DNA from: JABJGO01 sp963921245
GTDB taxonomy: Bacteria; Pseudomonadota; Alphaproteobacteria; Rhodospirillales; Casp-alpha2
Direction: 5' to 3'
DNA length: 64,000 nt
Assembly: GCA_963921245.4 (NCBI GenBank)
Contig: CAWUEY030000001.1
Coordinates: 682,001 to 746,000 of the forward strand
Shown here: positions 42,435 through 51,861 of the stretch, in pieces
Layout: each line of letters begins with the position of its first letter
How positions within the stretch are numbered: position 1 is the first letter of the stretch
The notes under the pieces: model-generated
What the model was told of the DNA's origin: nothing
Seen by the model: the letters and a program-made list of their open reading frames with translations, nothing else
The model's database searches: none
Program-made: the position numbers and the translations under genes

Positions 42435-44579
42435 TTGAAGGGTACATCAATGTCGTTTCAACAGTCATTGAACATGGATGCTGCACTGCCCCTGGCATCC
42501 GCGGATTTCGTGGTTATGGACACGGAAACGACGGGGCTGGATGTTGCCTCTGATCGCATTATCGAGTTTGGTGCCGTCAGGGTATCGCGGGGGCAGATTC
42601 AAACCAGAGACACCTTCGACAAACTTGTTCATCCCGGTATTCCCGTCCCATCCACGGCCACAGCCATCCATGGTCTGGACGATAGCGACATTAAACAGGC
42701 ACCGGCATTCCCGCAGGCAATAGCAGACCTGACGACCTGGACAAAAGACTCGATCGTGATGGGTTATGCCCTGGGGTTTGACCTGGCGTTGTTAAGGGCC
42801 GAACACGCGCGTCACAGCCTCACCTGGACGGCCCCCGTGAGCCTGGATATCCGCCATCTCGTTCGAATAGTTGCCCCTGAGTTGCCGAGTGATGACCTGG
42901 AAGTCGTTGCCAACTGGCTGGATGTCACCTCAGGCAGACGGCACCGGGCCCTAGGCGATGCAGAGACCGCCGCAGAAATATTTCTGGCCCTGCTGCCGAA
43001 ACTCCGCGAGAAAGGAATAACGACTGTCGCCCAGGCAAGGCGCGCCTGTCGGCAAAAGCCCGCTGTCGCGGCTGGTGAAGCCGCTAGCGGCTGGCATGAC
43101 ATTCTTCAGGATGCACCGCAGGGCAAAAATGAGACACCGCTTGCGGCACCTATCAACAGCTATGCCTACCGCCACCGTGTAGCCGATATTATGGCGACCA
43201 CACCTCAGATGATCAATTCTGATGCGCCAATCAGTCAGGCTCTTACCCGGATGATGTCCGCCCAAGTCAGCTCCCTGTTTGTAAAACCCGGGAACGAAAA
43301 CCCGGATCATGGAATCGTAACGGAACGTGACATCCTTCGAGCCATTGATCGGATCGGTGTCGCCGCTCTTGACGAGCCGGTCCGAACGAGTGCCACCTAT
43401 CCTCTTGTTGCCATACCTGCCGATGAGTTTGTGTATCGTGCCATCGTCAAAATGGCAGACAAGGGGTTTCGACACCTCGGTGTCCTGAGCAACGACGGTG
43501 CCGTCGTTGGTGCCCTCTGCACTCGGGATCTATTGAAACAGCGCTCGGCGGGTATTCTGTCTCTGGGTGACAACATCAGCCGTGCTGAGTCTGCGGAAGA
43601 ACTTGGCGTCATCTGGTCAACCCTGATTACCGTCGTTCGCGGCCTCTCCCGGGAGGCGGTGGATGCCAGGGATATCGCCGCGGTCATTTCGAGAGAACTG
43701 CGCGCACTTACTCGCCGCGCCTGCCAGATCGCAGAACTCGACATGGAACGTGCTGGCAAAGGCCTCGCGCCCTGCGCCTTTTCCCTACTGGTTCTGGGTT
43801 CCGGCGGGCGCGGGGAAAGTCTGCTCGCCATGGATCAGGACAACGCCCTGATCTATGCCGACACACCTGAGAAATCGCAAATTGATCCCTGGTTCGAGGC
43901 GCTGGGCGCGCGCACCGCCCGGATATTGGATGACGCTGGTGTTTCTTACTGCAAAGGCGGGATCATGGCGTCGAACCCGGCCTGGCGCATGCCGCTCGCC
44001 GAATGGCGGGAGACTGTCGGCCAATGGCTCGCCCGGGCAAGGCCTGAAGATATCCTCAATAGTGACATCTTTTTTGATGCCGCATCAGTCTACGGCGACC
44101 GTACCCTGTCCAAGACTCTCGACGATGACACCCGCGCCGCTGCCAGCGGTGCAACAACGTTTCTAAAACAGTTGTCGATCCGGGCATCGGATTTTTCCAC
44201 GCCGTTGGGACTGTTCGGGCGTTTCAAGTTGGCCAACGGTCGAGCGGACCTGAAACTGGGCGGAATTATGCCCATTTTTTCGACCGCGCGAGTACTCGCG
44301 TTACAAAATGGCATAATCGGTCGTTCCACACCGGAAAGGTTACAAAAAATTGCAGAAAGCGATCCAAACAAAGCTGATACCATCGACCGATTACTGGAAG
44401 CCCACCGTATCCTGTTGGGAGCAATCTTGCATCAGCAGTTACTGGACATTGCCGAAGGGCGCGCGCTCTCAAACTCTGTTGATCCGAACCAACTGGCGGC
44501 ACATCAACGCGACGATCTGAAATGGGCTCTGCAACAGGTGTCACTGGTCTCCGGTCTGCTGGATGTACCGGTGGTTTAA
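42435..44579 (+). CDS. Exonuclease-CBS-DUF294 nucleotidyltransferase-like fusion
   Basis: A 714-residue multidomain protein. Residues about 23-190 are a DnaQ/RNase T-type 3'-5' exonuclease (VVMDTETTGL with Asp29 and Glu31; RHRALGDAETA late motif). Residues about 240-375 are a CBS pair (ADIMATTPQMINSDAPISQA; GIVTERDILRAI). Residues about 400-700 are the DUF294 putative nucleotidyltransferase and its C-terminal domain (VLGSGGRGESLLAMDQDNAL, resembling the GlnD-type GSxxRxE...D.D pattern). Such proteins sit beside SSS-DUF4212 transporters and probably sense a nucleotide through CBS to control uptake or expression. The role is inferred. Confidence 0.87.
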   Translation: MKGTSMSFQQSLNMDAALPLASADFVVMDTETTGLDVASDRIIEFGAVRVSRGQIQTRDTFDKLVHPGIPVPSTATAIHGLDDSDIKQAPAFPQAIADLTTWTKDSIVMGYALGFDLALLRAEHARHSLTWTAPVSLDIRHLVRIVAPELPSDDLEVVANWLDVTSGRRHRALGDAETAAEIFLALLPKLREKGITTVAQARRACRQKPAVAAGEAASGWHDILQDAPQGKNETPLAAPINSYAYRHRVADIMATTPQMINSDAPISQALTRMMSAQVSSLFVKPGNENPDHGIVTERDILRAIDRIGVAALDEPVRTSATYPLVAIPADEFVYRAIVKMADKGFRHLGVLSNDGAVVGALCTRDLLKQRSAGILSLGDNISRAESAEELGVIWSTLITVVRGLSREAVDARDIAAVISRELRALTRRACQIAELDMERAGKGLAPCAFSLLVLGSGGRGESLLAMDQDNALIYADTPEKSQIDPWFEALGARTARILDDAGVSYCKGGIMASNPAWRMPLAEWRETVGQWLARARPEDILNSDIFFDAASVYGDRTLSKTLDDDTRAAASGATTFLKQLSIRASDFSTPLGLFGRFKLANGRADLKLGGIMPIFSTARVLALQNGIIGRSTPERLQKIAESDPNKADTIDRLLEAHRILLGAILHQQLLDIAEGRALSNSVDPNQLAAHQRDDLKWALQQVSLVSGLLDVPVV

Positions 44580-45012
44580 ATCGGGTCACGCCGACAAAAG
44601 CCTGCCCACATCCCTTTGTACCGCAACAGATTGCATGACCTTTTCCAGGCGTAAGTTTTGCGTATACCACCTTCTGCCACGGGCACTATTGGGACAGTTC
44701 ACAAGATAAAGCCCCCGACAATGACCTCTGCGGATAACTCATTTTCATTCTGCGGTTCCCTGCAAAGCCCCCACGGCCATTTTGCCCTGGCTATTGCTAT
44801 TTTGCCCTGGATCGGCTGGAAGCGAAATCCCTTGATCTTGGTGTTGGTATCGACATGCGCCCTGTGCTGCCCGGTGCCATTCGTCAGGCCAAACGGTGGA
44901 TTGAGCCCGCCTGGATGCCCCCTGATATTGCTGGTATGATGACCGTTCCCGGTGTAGGGTTGCCTGGAATAAAAAGCGTAGAGAAAACAACTTTGAAAAC
45001 CGGAGACATCTC
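44580..45012. other. Intergenic region upstream of the TRAP operon, possible gene remnant
   Basis: No complete gene. Around 44815-44960 a plus-strand frame reads LDLGVGIDMRPVLPGAIRQA, then KRWIEPAWMPPDIAGMMTVP, which looks like real but unassigned protein sequence lacking a start. A short duplication (gccattttgccctggctatt / gctattttgccctgg) lies near 44776-44812. The promoter for dctP should be in the last 100 bases. Confidence 0.4.
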
Positions 45013-46017
45013 ATGAAAAAACGGATCACGGCAATTGCCCTTGGCCTGATTGTAGCTGCGACATTGCCGATAACCACGGCTCATGCAACCTGTGATGATG
45101 GCGAAATCAGAATCAAGTTCAGCCATGTAACAAACACGGACAAACATCCGAAAGGTATAGCGGCCTCTCTGCTGGAACAACGCGTCAATGACGAGATGAA
45201 TGGCATAGCCTGTATGGAAGTATTTCCGAACTCCAGCCTCTATGACGACAACAAGGTACTGGAAGCCATGTTGAACGGCGATGTTCAGTTAGCGGCTCCG
45301 TCCCTTTCAAAGTTTGAAAAATTCACAAAAAAATTCCGCATCTTTGATCTGCCCTTCATGTTCAGGGACATCGAAGCCGTTGACCGCTTCCAAAACTCGG
45401 AAGCCGGACAAAAACTGAAAAACGCCATGAAACGCAAGGGCCTTCTGGGTTTGGCATTCTGGCACAATGGCATGAAGCAAATGTCGGCAAACAGGCCGTT
45501 GATTTTACCTTCAGACGCGGACGGGCTTAAGTTCAGGGTTCAGGCGTCGGACGTGCTGGTTGCACAGTTTCAGCAACTGGGTGCCAATCCGCAGAAAATG
45601 GCGTTCAAGGAAGTTTACGGCGGGTTGCAAACCAGGGTTATCGATGGCCAGGAAAACACATGGTCCAACATCTATGGCAAGAAGTTCTTTGAAGTTCAGG
45701 ATGGGGTAACAGAAACCAACCACGGAATTATCGATTATCTGCTTGTGACATCCCGTGAATGGTGGGATGGCCTGCCAGAAAACGTCCGATCCCAACTGGG
45801 TGCCATCATCGCAGAGGTTACCGAAACCCGCAACAAGGAATCCTACAAGGTCAATCAGGAAAACAAGGCAAAGATTATTGAATCCGGCGGCGTTGTTCGC
45901 ACGTTGACTGCGGACCAGCGCCAAGCCTGGGTCAATGCACTGAAACCGGTCTGGGATAAATTCAAGGATGATGTAGGTGAGGATATTATTGCGGCTGCGC
46001 AGGCTGCGAACATGTAA
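45013..46017 (+). CDS. dctP: TRAP transporter solute-binding protein (DctP family)
   Basis: A 334-residue periplasmic protein. The signal peptide is KRITAIALGLIVAATLPITT ending AHA. The body has IKFSHVTNTDKHPKGIAASL, LFDLPFMFRD-like FDLPFMFRDIEAV, LKFRVQASDVLVAQFQQLGA with the conserved carboxylate-binding arginine, and QENTWSNIYGKKFFEVQ. It delivers organic acids to the DctQM membrane complex. C4-dicarboxylates are the usual guess, but TRAP binders of this group take many carboxylates. Confidence 0.93.
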   Translation: MKKRITAIALGLIVAATLPITTAHATCDDGEIRIKFSHVTNTDKHPKGIAASLLEQRVNDEMNGIACMEVFPNSSLYDDNKVLEAMLNGDVQLAAPSLSKFEKFTKKFRIFDLPFMFRDIEAVDRFQNSEAGQKLKNAMKRKGLLGLAFWHNGMKQMSANRPLILPSDADGLKFRVQASDVLVAQFQQLGANPQKMAFKEVYGGLQTRVIDGQENTWSNIYGKKFFEVQDGVTETNHGIIDYLLVTSREWWDGLPENVRSQLGAIIAEVTETRNKESYKVNQENKAKIIESGGVVRTLTADQRQAWVNALKPVWDKFKDDVGEDIIAAAQAANM

Positions 46018-46053
46018 CCCATGCCGTCGTCTCCATAGAGGCGCTTCTGTTGA

Positions 46054-46653
46054 ATGGCTGACGGATCGAACAAAACCCTTGGCGAACACTTCAATCAGGC
46101 CGAAGAGACCCTGATTGCTGTTTCCATGGGGCTGATGGTCCTGATTACTTTCGCCAATGTGGTGGCCCGATACGTCTTCAATGACAATCTGTTGTGGGCC
46201 CTGGAAACCACTGTCTTTCTGTTCGCATGGCTAGTGCTGCTGGGGATTTCCTATTGTGCGAAAAAAAGTCTGCATCTCGGGGTAGATGTTGCCATCAATG
46301 TCGCGCCGGCACGAGTAGGAAAGATCATGGCCTGTGTTTCCGTCGGGATTTGCCTTGCCTTCAGCATTCTGCTGTTAAAGGGTAGTTGGGACTACTGGTA
46401 TCCGTTTGTAACCACCCGGGCCTTTCTGGAAACGGATGACGTTCCGATCCCTGAGATGCTTCAGTTTCTGTCGGTGTGGTTGAACGAAGGCGAGAAATAC
46501 GAAAAACTTCCCCGTTTCATTCCCTACTTTGCCCTCCCCCTGGGTCTCGCGTTGCTGACTTTCCGCTATGTTCAGGTTGCGTGGCGGGTTTTTGCCGGTG
46601 AGACCGACAGGATCATCGCCAGTCATGAGGCCGATCACCGGCGGGAAGATTAA
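46054..46653 (+). CDS. dctQ: TRAP transporter small membrane subunit (DctQ)
   Basis: A 199-residue protein with four spans; FANVVARYVFNDNLLWALET and WLVLLGISYCAKKSLHLGVD are the typical DctQ core. A loop of about 40 residues (TRAFLETDDVPIPEM ... GEKYEKLPRFIPY) between spans 3 and 4 is longer than in minimal DctQ. It lies between dctP and dctM with 36 and 4 bp gaps, so the three form one operon. Confidence 0.93.
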   Translation: MADGSNKTLGEHFNQAEETLIAVSMGLMVLITFANVVARYVFNDNLLWALETTVFLFAWLVLLGISYCAKKSLHLGVDVAINVAPARVGKIMACVSVGICLAFSILLLKGSWDYWYPFVTTRAFLETDDVPIPEMLQFLSVWLNEGEKYEKLPRFIPYFALPLGLALLTFRYVQVAWRVFAGETDRIIASHEADHRRED

Positions 46654-46657
46654 GCCC

Positions 46658-48022
46658 GTGGAAGTCCTTGTTCTCTTCGCACTGGTAATCATCCTGCTTT
46701 TCGTTGGCGTGCCCATCGCAATCGCCCTCGGACTGTCCAGCGTCCTGTTCCTGCTAGTCTATTCCGACGGCTCTCTATCCTCCATTGCCCAAACCCTGTT
46801 TTCCGCGTTTCATGGTCACTACACCCTGCTCGCCATTCCGTTCTTTATTCTCGCCTCTACATTCATGTCGACAGGCGGTGTGGCACGGCGAATAATCCGG
46901 TTCGCCATTGCCACTGTCGGTCACGTCAGGGGCGGCCTCGCCATCGCTTCGGTATTGGCCTGCATGATGTTTGCGGCCCTGTCCGGCTCCTCCCCGGCTA
47001 CTGTAGTCGCCGTCGGTTCCATTGTTATCGCGGGCATGCGCGAGGTCGGTTACAGCAGGGAGTTCGCGGCAGGGGTCATCTGCAATGCGGGAACCCTTGG
47101 TATCCTGATCCCGCCTTCCATCGTTATGGTTGTCTATGCCGCCGCGACAGATGTGTCGGTTGGCCGAATGTTTCTGGCTGGTGTGGTGCCCGGATTGATT
47201 GCCGGTCTTATGCTGATGGCGGGCATCTACATTGCGGCTCGCTGGAAGAATCTGCCCGCACAGCCCTGGGCCGGATGGGGCGAAATTTTTGCCGCCGGGC
47301 GGGATGCCATATGGGGACTGTTGCTTATTGTGATTATCCTGGGCGGAATCTATGGCGGTATCTTTACACCAACCGAGGCCGCCGCTGTGTCATCGGTATA
47401 CGCCTTCCTGATTGCCAACTTTGTCTATCGGGATATGGGTCCGTTCAGTGCTGAAAACCGGCAAACCGGGAATATCCTTTTCCGTGTGGTTTCCACCTTG
47501 TGGCATCCGGACACAAAAAAAGCTCTGTTCGAGGCTGGGAAACTGACAATCCTGTTGATGTTTATTATTGCCAATGCGCTGATCCTGAAGCATGTCCTGA
47601 CAGAAGAACGCATTCCACAGATGATCACGGAAATCATGCTGGATGTCGGCTTCGGGCCTGTTCTTTTCCTGGTAGTCGTAAACCTGATCCTGCTCATTGG
47701 CGGTCAATTCATGGAGCCCTCGGGCCTACTGGTCATCGTCGCGCCATTGATCTTTCCCATCGCCATAGAACTGGGCATCGACCCCATTCATCTCGGTATC
47801 ATCATGGTCGTGAATATGGAGATCGGTATGATTACGCCGCCAGTCGGGCTCAACTTGTTTGTGACCGCCGGCGTTGCACATATGTCCGTCCTACGCGTGG
47901 TCAAGGCCGCCTTGCCATTTGTCGGCATCATGTTTGTTTTCCTGATACTGGTCACCTATGTGCCCAGCATTTCCACCTGGTTGCCAACGCTGCTGATGGG
48001 ACCCGAAATCATAACGAACTAG
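46658..48022 (+). CDS. dctM: TRAP transporter large membrane subunit (DctM)
   Basis: A GTG start at 46658 gives 454 residues beginning VEVLVLFALVIILLFVGVPI, the expected DctM start; an ATG at 46625 inside dctQ is possible. The large subunit has about 13 spans, with GSSPATVVAVGSIVIAGMRE, NAGTLGILIPPSIVMVVYAA and MITPPVGLNLFVTAG as hallmark re-entrant segments. It is the sodium-driven translocation channel. An extra hydrophilic loop (FRVVSTLWHPDTKKALFEAG) is present. Its stop shares a CTAG with the convergent hutG stop. Confidence 0.94.
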   Translation: MEVLVLFALVIILLFVGVPIAIALGLSSVLFLLVYSDGSLSSIAQTLFSAFHGHYTLLAIPFFILASTFMSTGGVARRIIRFAIATVGHVRGGLAIASVLACMMFAALSGSSPATVVAVGSIVIAGMREVGYSREFAAGVICNAGTLGILIPPSIVMVVYAAATDVSVGRMFLAGVVPGLIAGLMLMAGIYIAARWKNLPAQPWAGWGEIFAAGRDAIWGLLLIVIILGGIYGGIFTPTEAAAVSSVYAFLIANFVYRDMGPFSAENRQTGNILFRVVSTLWHPDTKKALFEAGKLTILLMFIIANALILKHVLTEERIPQMITEIMLDVGFGPVLFLVVVNLILLIGGQFMEPSGLLVIVAPLIFPIAIELGIDPIHLGIIMVVNMEIGMITPPVGLNLFVTAGVAHMSVLRVVKAALPFVGIMFVFLILVTYVPSISTWLPTLLMGPEIITN

Positions 48023-48825
48023 GGTATCTTTCGCCGCGTCCATGACAGTACAGCATCCAACATACCCCGTATGACCGGCTGAACGGTGCGCGCCAGATCG
48101 GCACGGAAGGCAAAAGGAGGTTCCTCGTCCATATAGCTGCTCTGGGCCATCTCCAGTTGCAGGGCGTGGAGTCCCGCCGCAGGATCGCCGAAATGCCGCG
48201 TTATAAAACCGCCCCTGAAGCGACCATTGAGAATGGCCGTATGATCGGGTGCAGACTCAAGCACATTCATGACAGCTTTTATCAGACCGGCAGCCGCGCT
48301 TTTGCCATCGGCTGTGCCCAAATTCAGGTCTGGCAATCGGCCCTCAAAAAACCGGGGTACGTGTGAGCGGATGGAATGTCCTTCAATCAGCACCGCCGCC
48401 CCATGCCGTGCCACCATGGAGTCCAGGGTTTCCCGCAGTTTGTCATGATAGGGTTGCCAATAGTTTTTGACCCGCGCGGCAATGTCCGCGTCATCGGGTC
48501 CGCCATCGTTATAGATGGGGTGACCGTCAAAGGTTGTGGTCGGACACAGTTCCGTGTTGCTGGCACCGGGGTAGAGCGCGCCCCCATCGGGCCGGCGGTT
48601 CAGGTCGATGACATAGCGAGAGTGGGTCGCGGTCAGCAGACTGAGGCCCAGGGCGGCCGCATCATCTCCATAAAGCCAGTCCACATACCAATCCGTATCG
48701 GCCAAAATCTTGCCTGCGTCCGTAAACCGCTCGAGAATGTGCTTTGGAACATGCGTGCCAACATGGGGGCAGCTGATGAGCACCGGCTGATCACCGCGCA
48801 TGAACCGGAATACAGGGGTGCTCAT
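48019..48825 (-). CDS. hutG: N-formylglutamate deformylase
   Basis: A 268-residue N-formylglutamate amidohydrolase. Metal-binding and active-site segments are ISCPHVGTHVP, RYVIDLNRRPDGGALYPG, LIEGHSIRSHVP and GRFRGGFITRHFGDP. It converts N-formylglutamate to glutamate and formate, the last step of the formylglutamate route of histidine breakdown started here by HutI and HutF. Its ATG overlaps the hutI stop (ATGA), so expression is coupled. Confidence 0.93.
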   Translation of the reverse strand: MSTPVFRFMRGDQPVLISCPHVGTHVPKHILERFTDAGKILADTDWYVDWLYGDDAAALGLSLLTATHSRYVIDLNRRPDGGALYPGASNTELCPTTTFDGHPIYNDGGPDDADIAARVKNYWQPYHDKLRETLDSMVARHGAAVLIEGHSIRSHVPRFFEGRLPDLNLGTADGKSAAAGLIKAVMNVLESAPDHTAILNGRFRGGFITRHFGDPAAGLHALQLEMAQSSYMDEEPPFAFRADLARTVQPVIRGMLDAVLSWTRRKIP

Positions 48826-50012
48826 GGTTCTATCCTTTCCCCGGCGATCATGGACCAGGCAAGCGGGTTTTTCCCCAGCATGTAGGGTAATTCGGCAAGG
48901 CTATCCACCTGCCAGCACGCCAAATCGGCGCGACAGCCCACTTCCAGCCGCCCTCGGTCGGACAACCCCAGGGCCCGAGCCGCGTGTTCCGTGACCCCGG
49001 CGAGCACTTCGCCCGTGGTCATACCGAACAGGACGCAGGCCATGTTCATGGCCGTCAGTATGGAAAACACAGGCGAGCTGCCTGGGTTGGCATCCGTCGC
49101 GACGGCCATTGGGACACCCGCATTCCTCAGTGCCTGAATAGGCGGTTTTTGGGTTTCGTGAAGGTAGTAAAACGCACCGGGAAGGATCACCGCTACCGAG
49201 CCTGCCCCCGCCATGGCCGCAACGCCATCGGCTTCCATATACTCCAGATGATCCACCGAGAGCGCCCCGAATTCGGCGGCGAGAACAGCCCCTTTCAGGT
49301 CCGATAACTGTTCTCCATGCAGCTTCACCGGCACACCCAGCGCCGTGGCCTTTTCAAACACCCGGCGAACCTGATCGGGAGAGAAAGCAATGCCCTCACA
49401 AAAGGCGTCCACCGCATCCACAAGTCCCTCTGCCACCGCCGTGGGCAGCATGTCATCCACCACCAGTTTGATGTATCTATCCGCGCCGCGTTTGCCCTTG
49501 AATTCCGGTGGCACGGCATGGGCACCCAGAAAAGTGGTAGAGACAGACACCGCTCGCTCCTCGGCAATGCGCCGGGCAACACGCAACATGCGGCACTCCG
49601 TCGCTGTATCCAAACCGTAGCCCGATTTGATCTCGATGGTGGTAACACCGCTTTTCATCAACGCATCCACCCGCGGCAAGGCACTTGCCAGTAATTCCTC
49701 TTCGCTGGCTTCACGGGTTTTGGTGACGGTCGATACAATACCACCACCGGCGCGGGCGATTTCTTCGTAGCCCACCCCTTCCAGACGCATCGCGAACTCA
49801 CTGGCCCGGTCACCGCCGTAGATCACATGGGTATGGCAGTCCACCAACCCCGGGGTTATCCAGCAACCTTGCCCGTCAACGATGGTGTGGGCATCAGGCG
49901 CATCGTCATGGCCTCCCATCCAAGAAATCAGGCCATTTCGGACCGCCAATGCCGTCGCCCCCGTATCCAACCGGGCATTGATGATCAGCAGGTCGTTCTC
50001 AATGGAAATCAT
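48822..50012 (-). CDS. hutI: Imidazolonepropionase
   Basis: Start set at the ATG at 50012 (MISIENDLLIINARLDTGAT), giving 396 residues; ATGs at 50054 and 50144 would extend into the divergent promoter and hutF. The amidohydrolase metal site PGLVDCHTHVIYGG, GYEEIARAGGGI, STTFLGAHAVPPEF, KLHGEQLSD, VDHLEY and ATDANPGSSP are all family marks. It opens imidazolone-propionate to N-formimino-glutamate. hutU and hutH are not in the window, so the pathway is split or continues elsewhere. Confidence 0.95.
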   Translation of the reverse strand: MISIENDLLIINARLDTGATALAVRNGLISWMGGHDDAPDAHTIVDGQGCWITPGLVDCHTHVIYGGDRASEFAMRLEGVGYEEIARAGGGIVSTVTKTREASEEELLASALPRVDALMKSGVTTIEIKSGYGLDTATECRMLRVARRIAEERAVSVSTTFLGAHAVPPEFKGKRGADRYIKLVVDDMLPTAVAEGLVDAVDAFCEGIAFSPDQVRRVFEKATALGVPVKLHGEQLSDLKGAVLAAEFGALSVDHLEYMEADGVAAMAGAGSVAVILPGAFYYLHETQKPPIQALRNAGVPMAVATDANPGSSPVFSILTAMNMACVLFGMTTGEVLAGVTEHAARALGLSDRGRLEVGCRADLACWQVDSLAELPYMLGKNPLAWSMIAGERIEP

Positions 50013-50095
50013 ACCGTCTTCAGGCCTTTCCCCGGAGGCTCGCCCGTGTATCATGGCGCTATAGTCAAGTGGTATTGTAGAAAGACCCACCGCCC

Positions 50096-51487
50096 ATGAC
50101 CACGCTTCATTTTGAAATCGCTCTCCTGCCGTCGGGTTGGGCACGCAACGTCGCTATCTCTATCGATCACAGCGGTTTCATTACCTCAGTGGAACCTGAT
50201 GCTCATTCAGCCGCGGGACGCATTTCCGGGGCCGCGCTGCCCGGTATGCCCAACCTGCACAGTCACGCCTTTCAGCGCGCCATGGCAGGCCTTGGTGAGG
50301 TTTCCGGTCCGGTGCGCGCCGGTGCGCCGGCGGACAGCTTCTGGACCTGGCGCAAAACCATGTACGGTTTTCTGGCGCAACTCAGCCCTGATCATGTGCA
50401 GGCCATTGCTACCCATCTCTACCGCGACATGCTGAAAGCCGGGTATACTGCCGTCGCAGAGTTTCACTATATCCACCACGACCCGGACGGCTGCCCCTAT
50501 AACGATCGGGCGGAACTCAGCCGTCGCACCATTCAGGCCGCGAATGATACCGGTATCGGCATCACGCAGTTGCCAGTACTGTACAATCATGGTGGCTTTG
50601 GTGGTCAGGCTCCGACCGATGGTCAGCGCCGGTTCCTCAACAACGCCGATCAGTTCATGGAGATTGTATCCGCTCTCCATGCCGATCACAAAGACGACAA
50701 CAGTGTAAGCATCGGGACCGCCCCGCACTCTTTGCGTGCCGTCACACCGGAACTGTTGCGCGACGTGCTGGATGGCCTCAATAACCTAGACGACAGCGCC
50801 CCGATCCACATCCACATTGCCGAGCAAACCAGGGAGGTGGATGACTGCCTCGCATGGTCAGGCAAACGCCCCGTGGAGTGGCTGCTCGAGAATTTCCCGG
50901 TCGATACGCGCTGGTGCCTGATCCACGCGACCCACATGACGGAAAAGGAATCCGACGACTTTGCGTCCTCAGGCGCAGTGGCCGGTCTCTGCCCCGCCAC
51001 GGAAGCCAATCTGGGGGACGGCTTGTACCCTGCCCGTCGGTTCATGGATCAGGGCGGTGTTGTTGGTATCGGCTCCGACAGTCATATCTCCGTCAATGTG
51101 AAAGAAGAACTGCGCCTGCTGGAATACGCTCAGCGCCTGTTCACCCGGGAACGCACGGTTCTCAGTGGCGGCGCGGAACGCTCAACGGGCCGCAGGCTTT
51201 ATGAAGCCTCCCTCGCCGGGGGCGCACAGGCTTGCGGAAGACCCATCGGCTCGCTTAAGCCCGGGAAACGTGCTGATATTGTCGTGTTGGATACCACCTT
51301 GTTTCCCCTCGCCGGACGCGACGGCGATAACCTGCTTGATGCCTGGATTTTTGCCTGTGACCACAATCCGGTGCGCGACGTGTATGTGGGCGGGAAACAG
51401 GTCATCGAAAACGGACGTCATCAAAACGAAGAGGCTATTGAAGCCACCATGCAGACAACCATGGCCGCGTTGACGGAGAATACCTGA
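50096..51487 (+). CDS. hutF: Formimidoylglutamate deiminase
   Basis: A 463-residue amidohydrolase. Metal ligands are PGMPNLHSHAFQRAMAG, VAEFHYIHHDPDG, IHIHIAEQTREVDDCL and GSDSHISVN. HutF removes the imino group of N-formimino-glutamate as ammonia, giving N-formylglutamate for HutG. It is divergent from hutI-hutG with 83 bp between starts, a natural place for a shared operator, though no clear palindrome was seen. Pairing of hutF with hutG indicates the five-step histidine route. Confidence 0.94.
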   Translation: MTTLHFEIALLPSGWARNVAISIDHSGFITSVEPDAHSAAGRISGAALPGMPNLHSHAFQRAMAGLGEVSGPVRAGAPADSFWTWRKTMYGFLAQLSPDHVQAIATHLYRDMLKAGYTAVAEFHYIHHDPDGCPYNDRAELSRRTIQAANDTGIGITQLPVLYNHGGFGGQAPTDGQRRFLNNADQFMEIVSALHADHKDDNSVSIGTAPHSLRAVTPELLRDVLDGLNNLDDSAPIHIHIAEQTREVDDCLAWSGKRPVEWLLENFPVDTRWCLIHATHMTEKESDDFASSGAVAGLCPATEANLGDGLYPARRFMDQGGVVGIGSDSHISVNVKEELRLLEYAQRLFTRERTVLSGGAERSTGRRLYEASLAGGAQACGRPIGSLKPGKRADIVVLDTTLFPLAGRDGDNLLDAWIFACDHNPVRDVYVGGKQVIENGRHQNEEAIEATMQTTMAALTENT

Positions 51488-51543
51488 TCACGATCACCTT
51501 GTGGGGATTGGAAAACTGTAACACCTGCTGTGCCGCCCGATGA
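51487..51543 (+). pseudogene. ArsC/Spx-family thioredoxin-fold N-terminal scrap
   Basis: Overlapping the hutF stop, one frame reads ITLWGLENCNTCCAAR before a stop, matching the first strand and CxxC-region of ArsC/YffB proteins (ITLYGxKxCDTCxKAR). The remaining about 95 residues are missing and no start codon remains. Confidence 0.4.
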
Positions 51544-51861
51544 AGTCCGTCACACCGTGTTTGATCCGGCTGACCATGGTATCGGGTGCCGTAAACCGTC
51601 CTGCGCCGTTAAGTGAACTCGTACAAGGAAAAACGAGGTGCCATCGCTATGAAGATCGAAACAATGCCGGTGCACTTCTCCCCGATCTTGGGGGGCCTTT
51701 CCATGACCGCCGGCAACGTCACCCTCTTGCAAACCCACCTGGATACTATCCACTGGGAATACCTGTCCGATGACGATGGCGGAAACACCGACGAAAAAGA
51801 AGGCAGCATGCGTTGGAAAACCGTGATCATTGGTAGCGTCAAAAATCTTTCGCACATTCCT
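51544..51861. other. Decayed stretch before the IS mosaic
   Basis: Contains an open plus-strand frame (51613-51885) with no recognisable domain that runs into the IS256 end, and several frames on the other strand. Nothing here can be called a gene with confidence. Confidence 0.4.
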
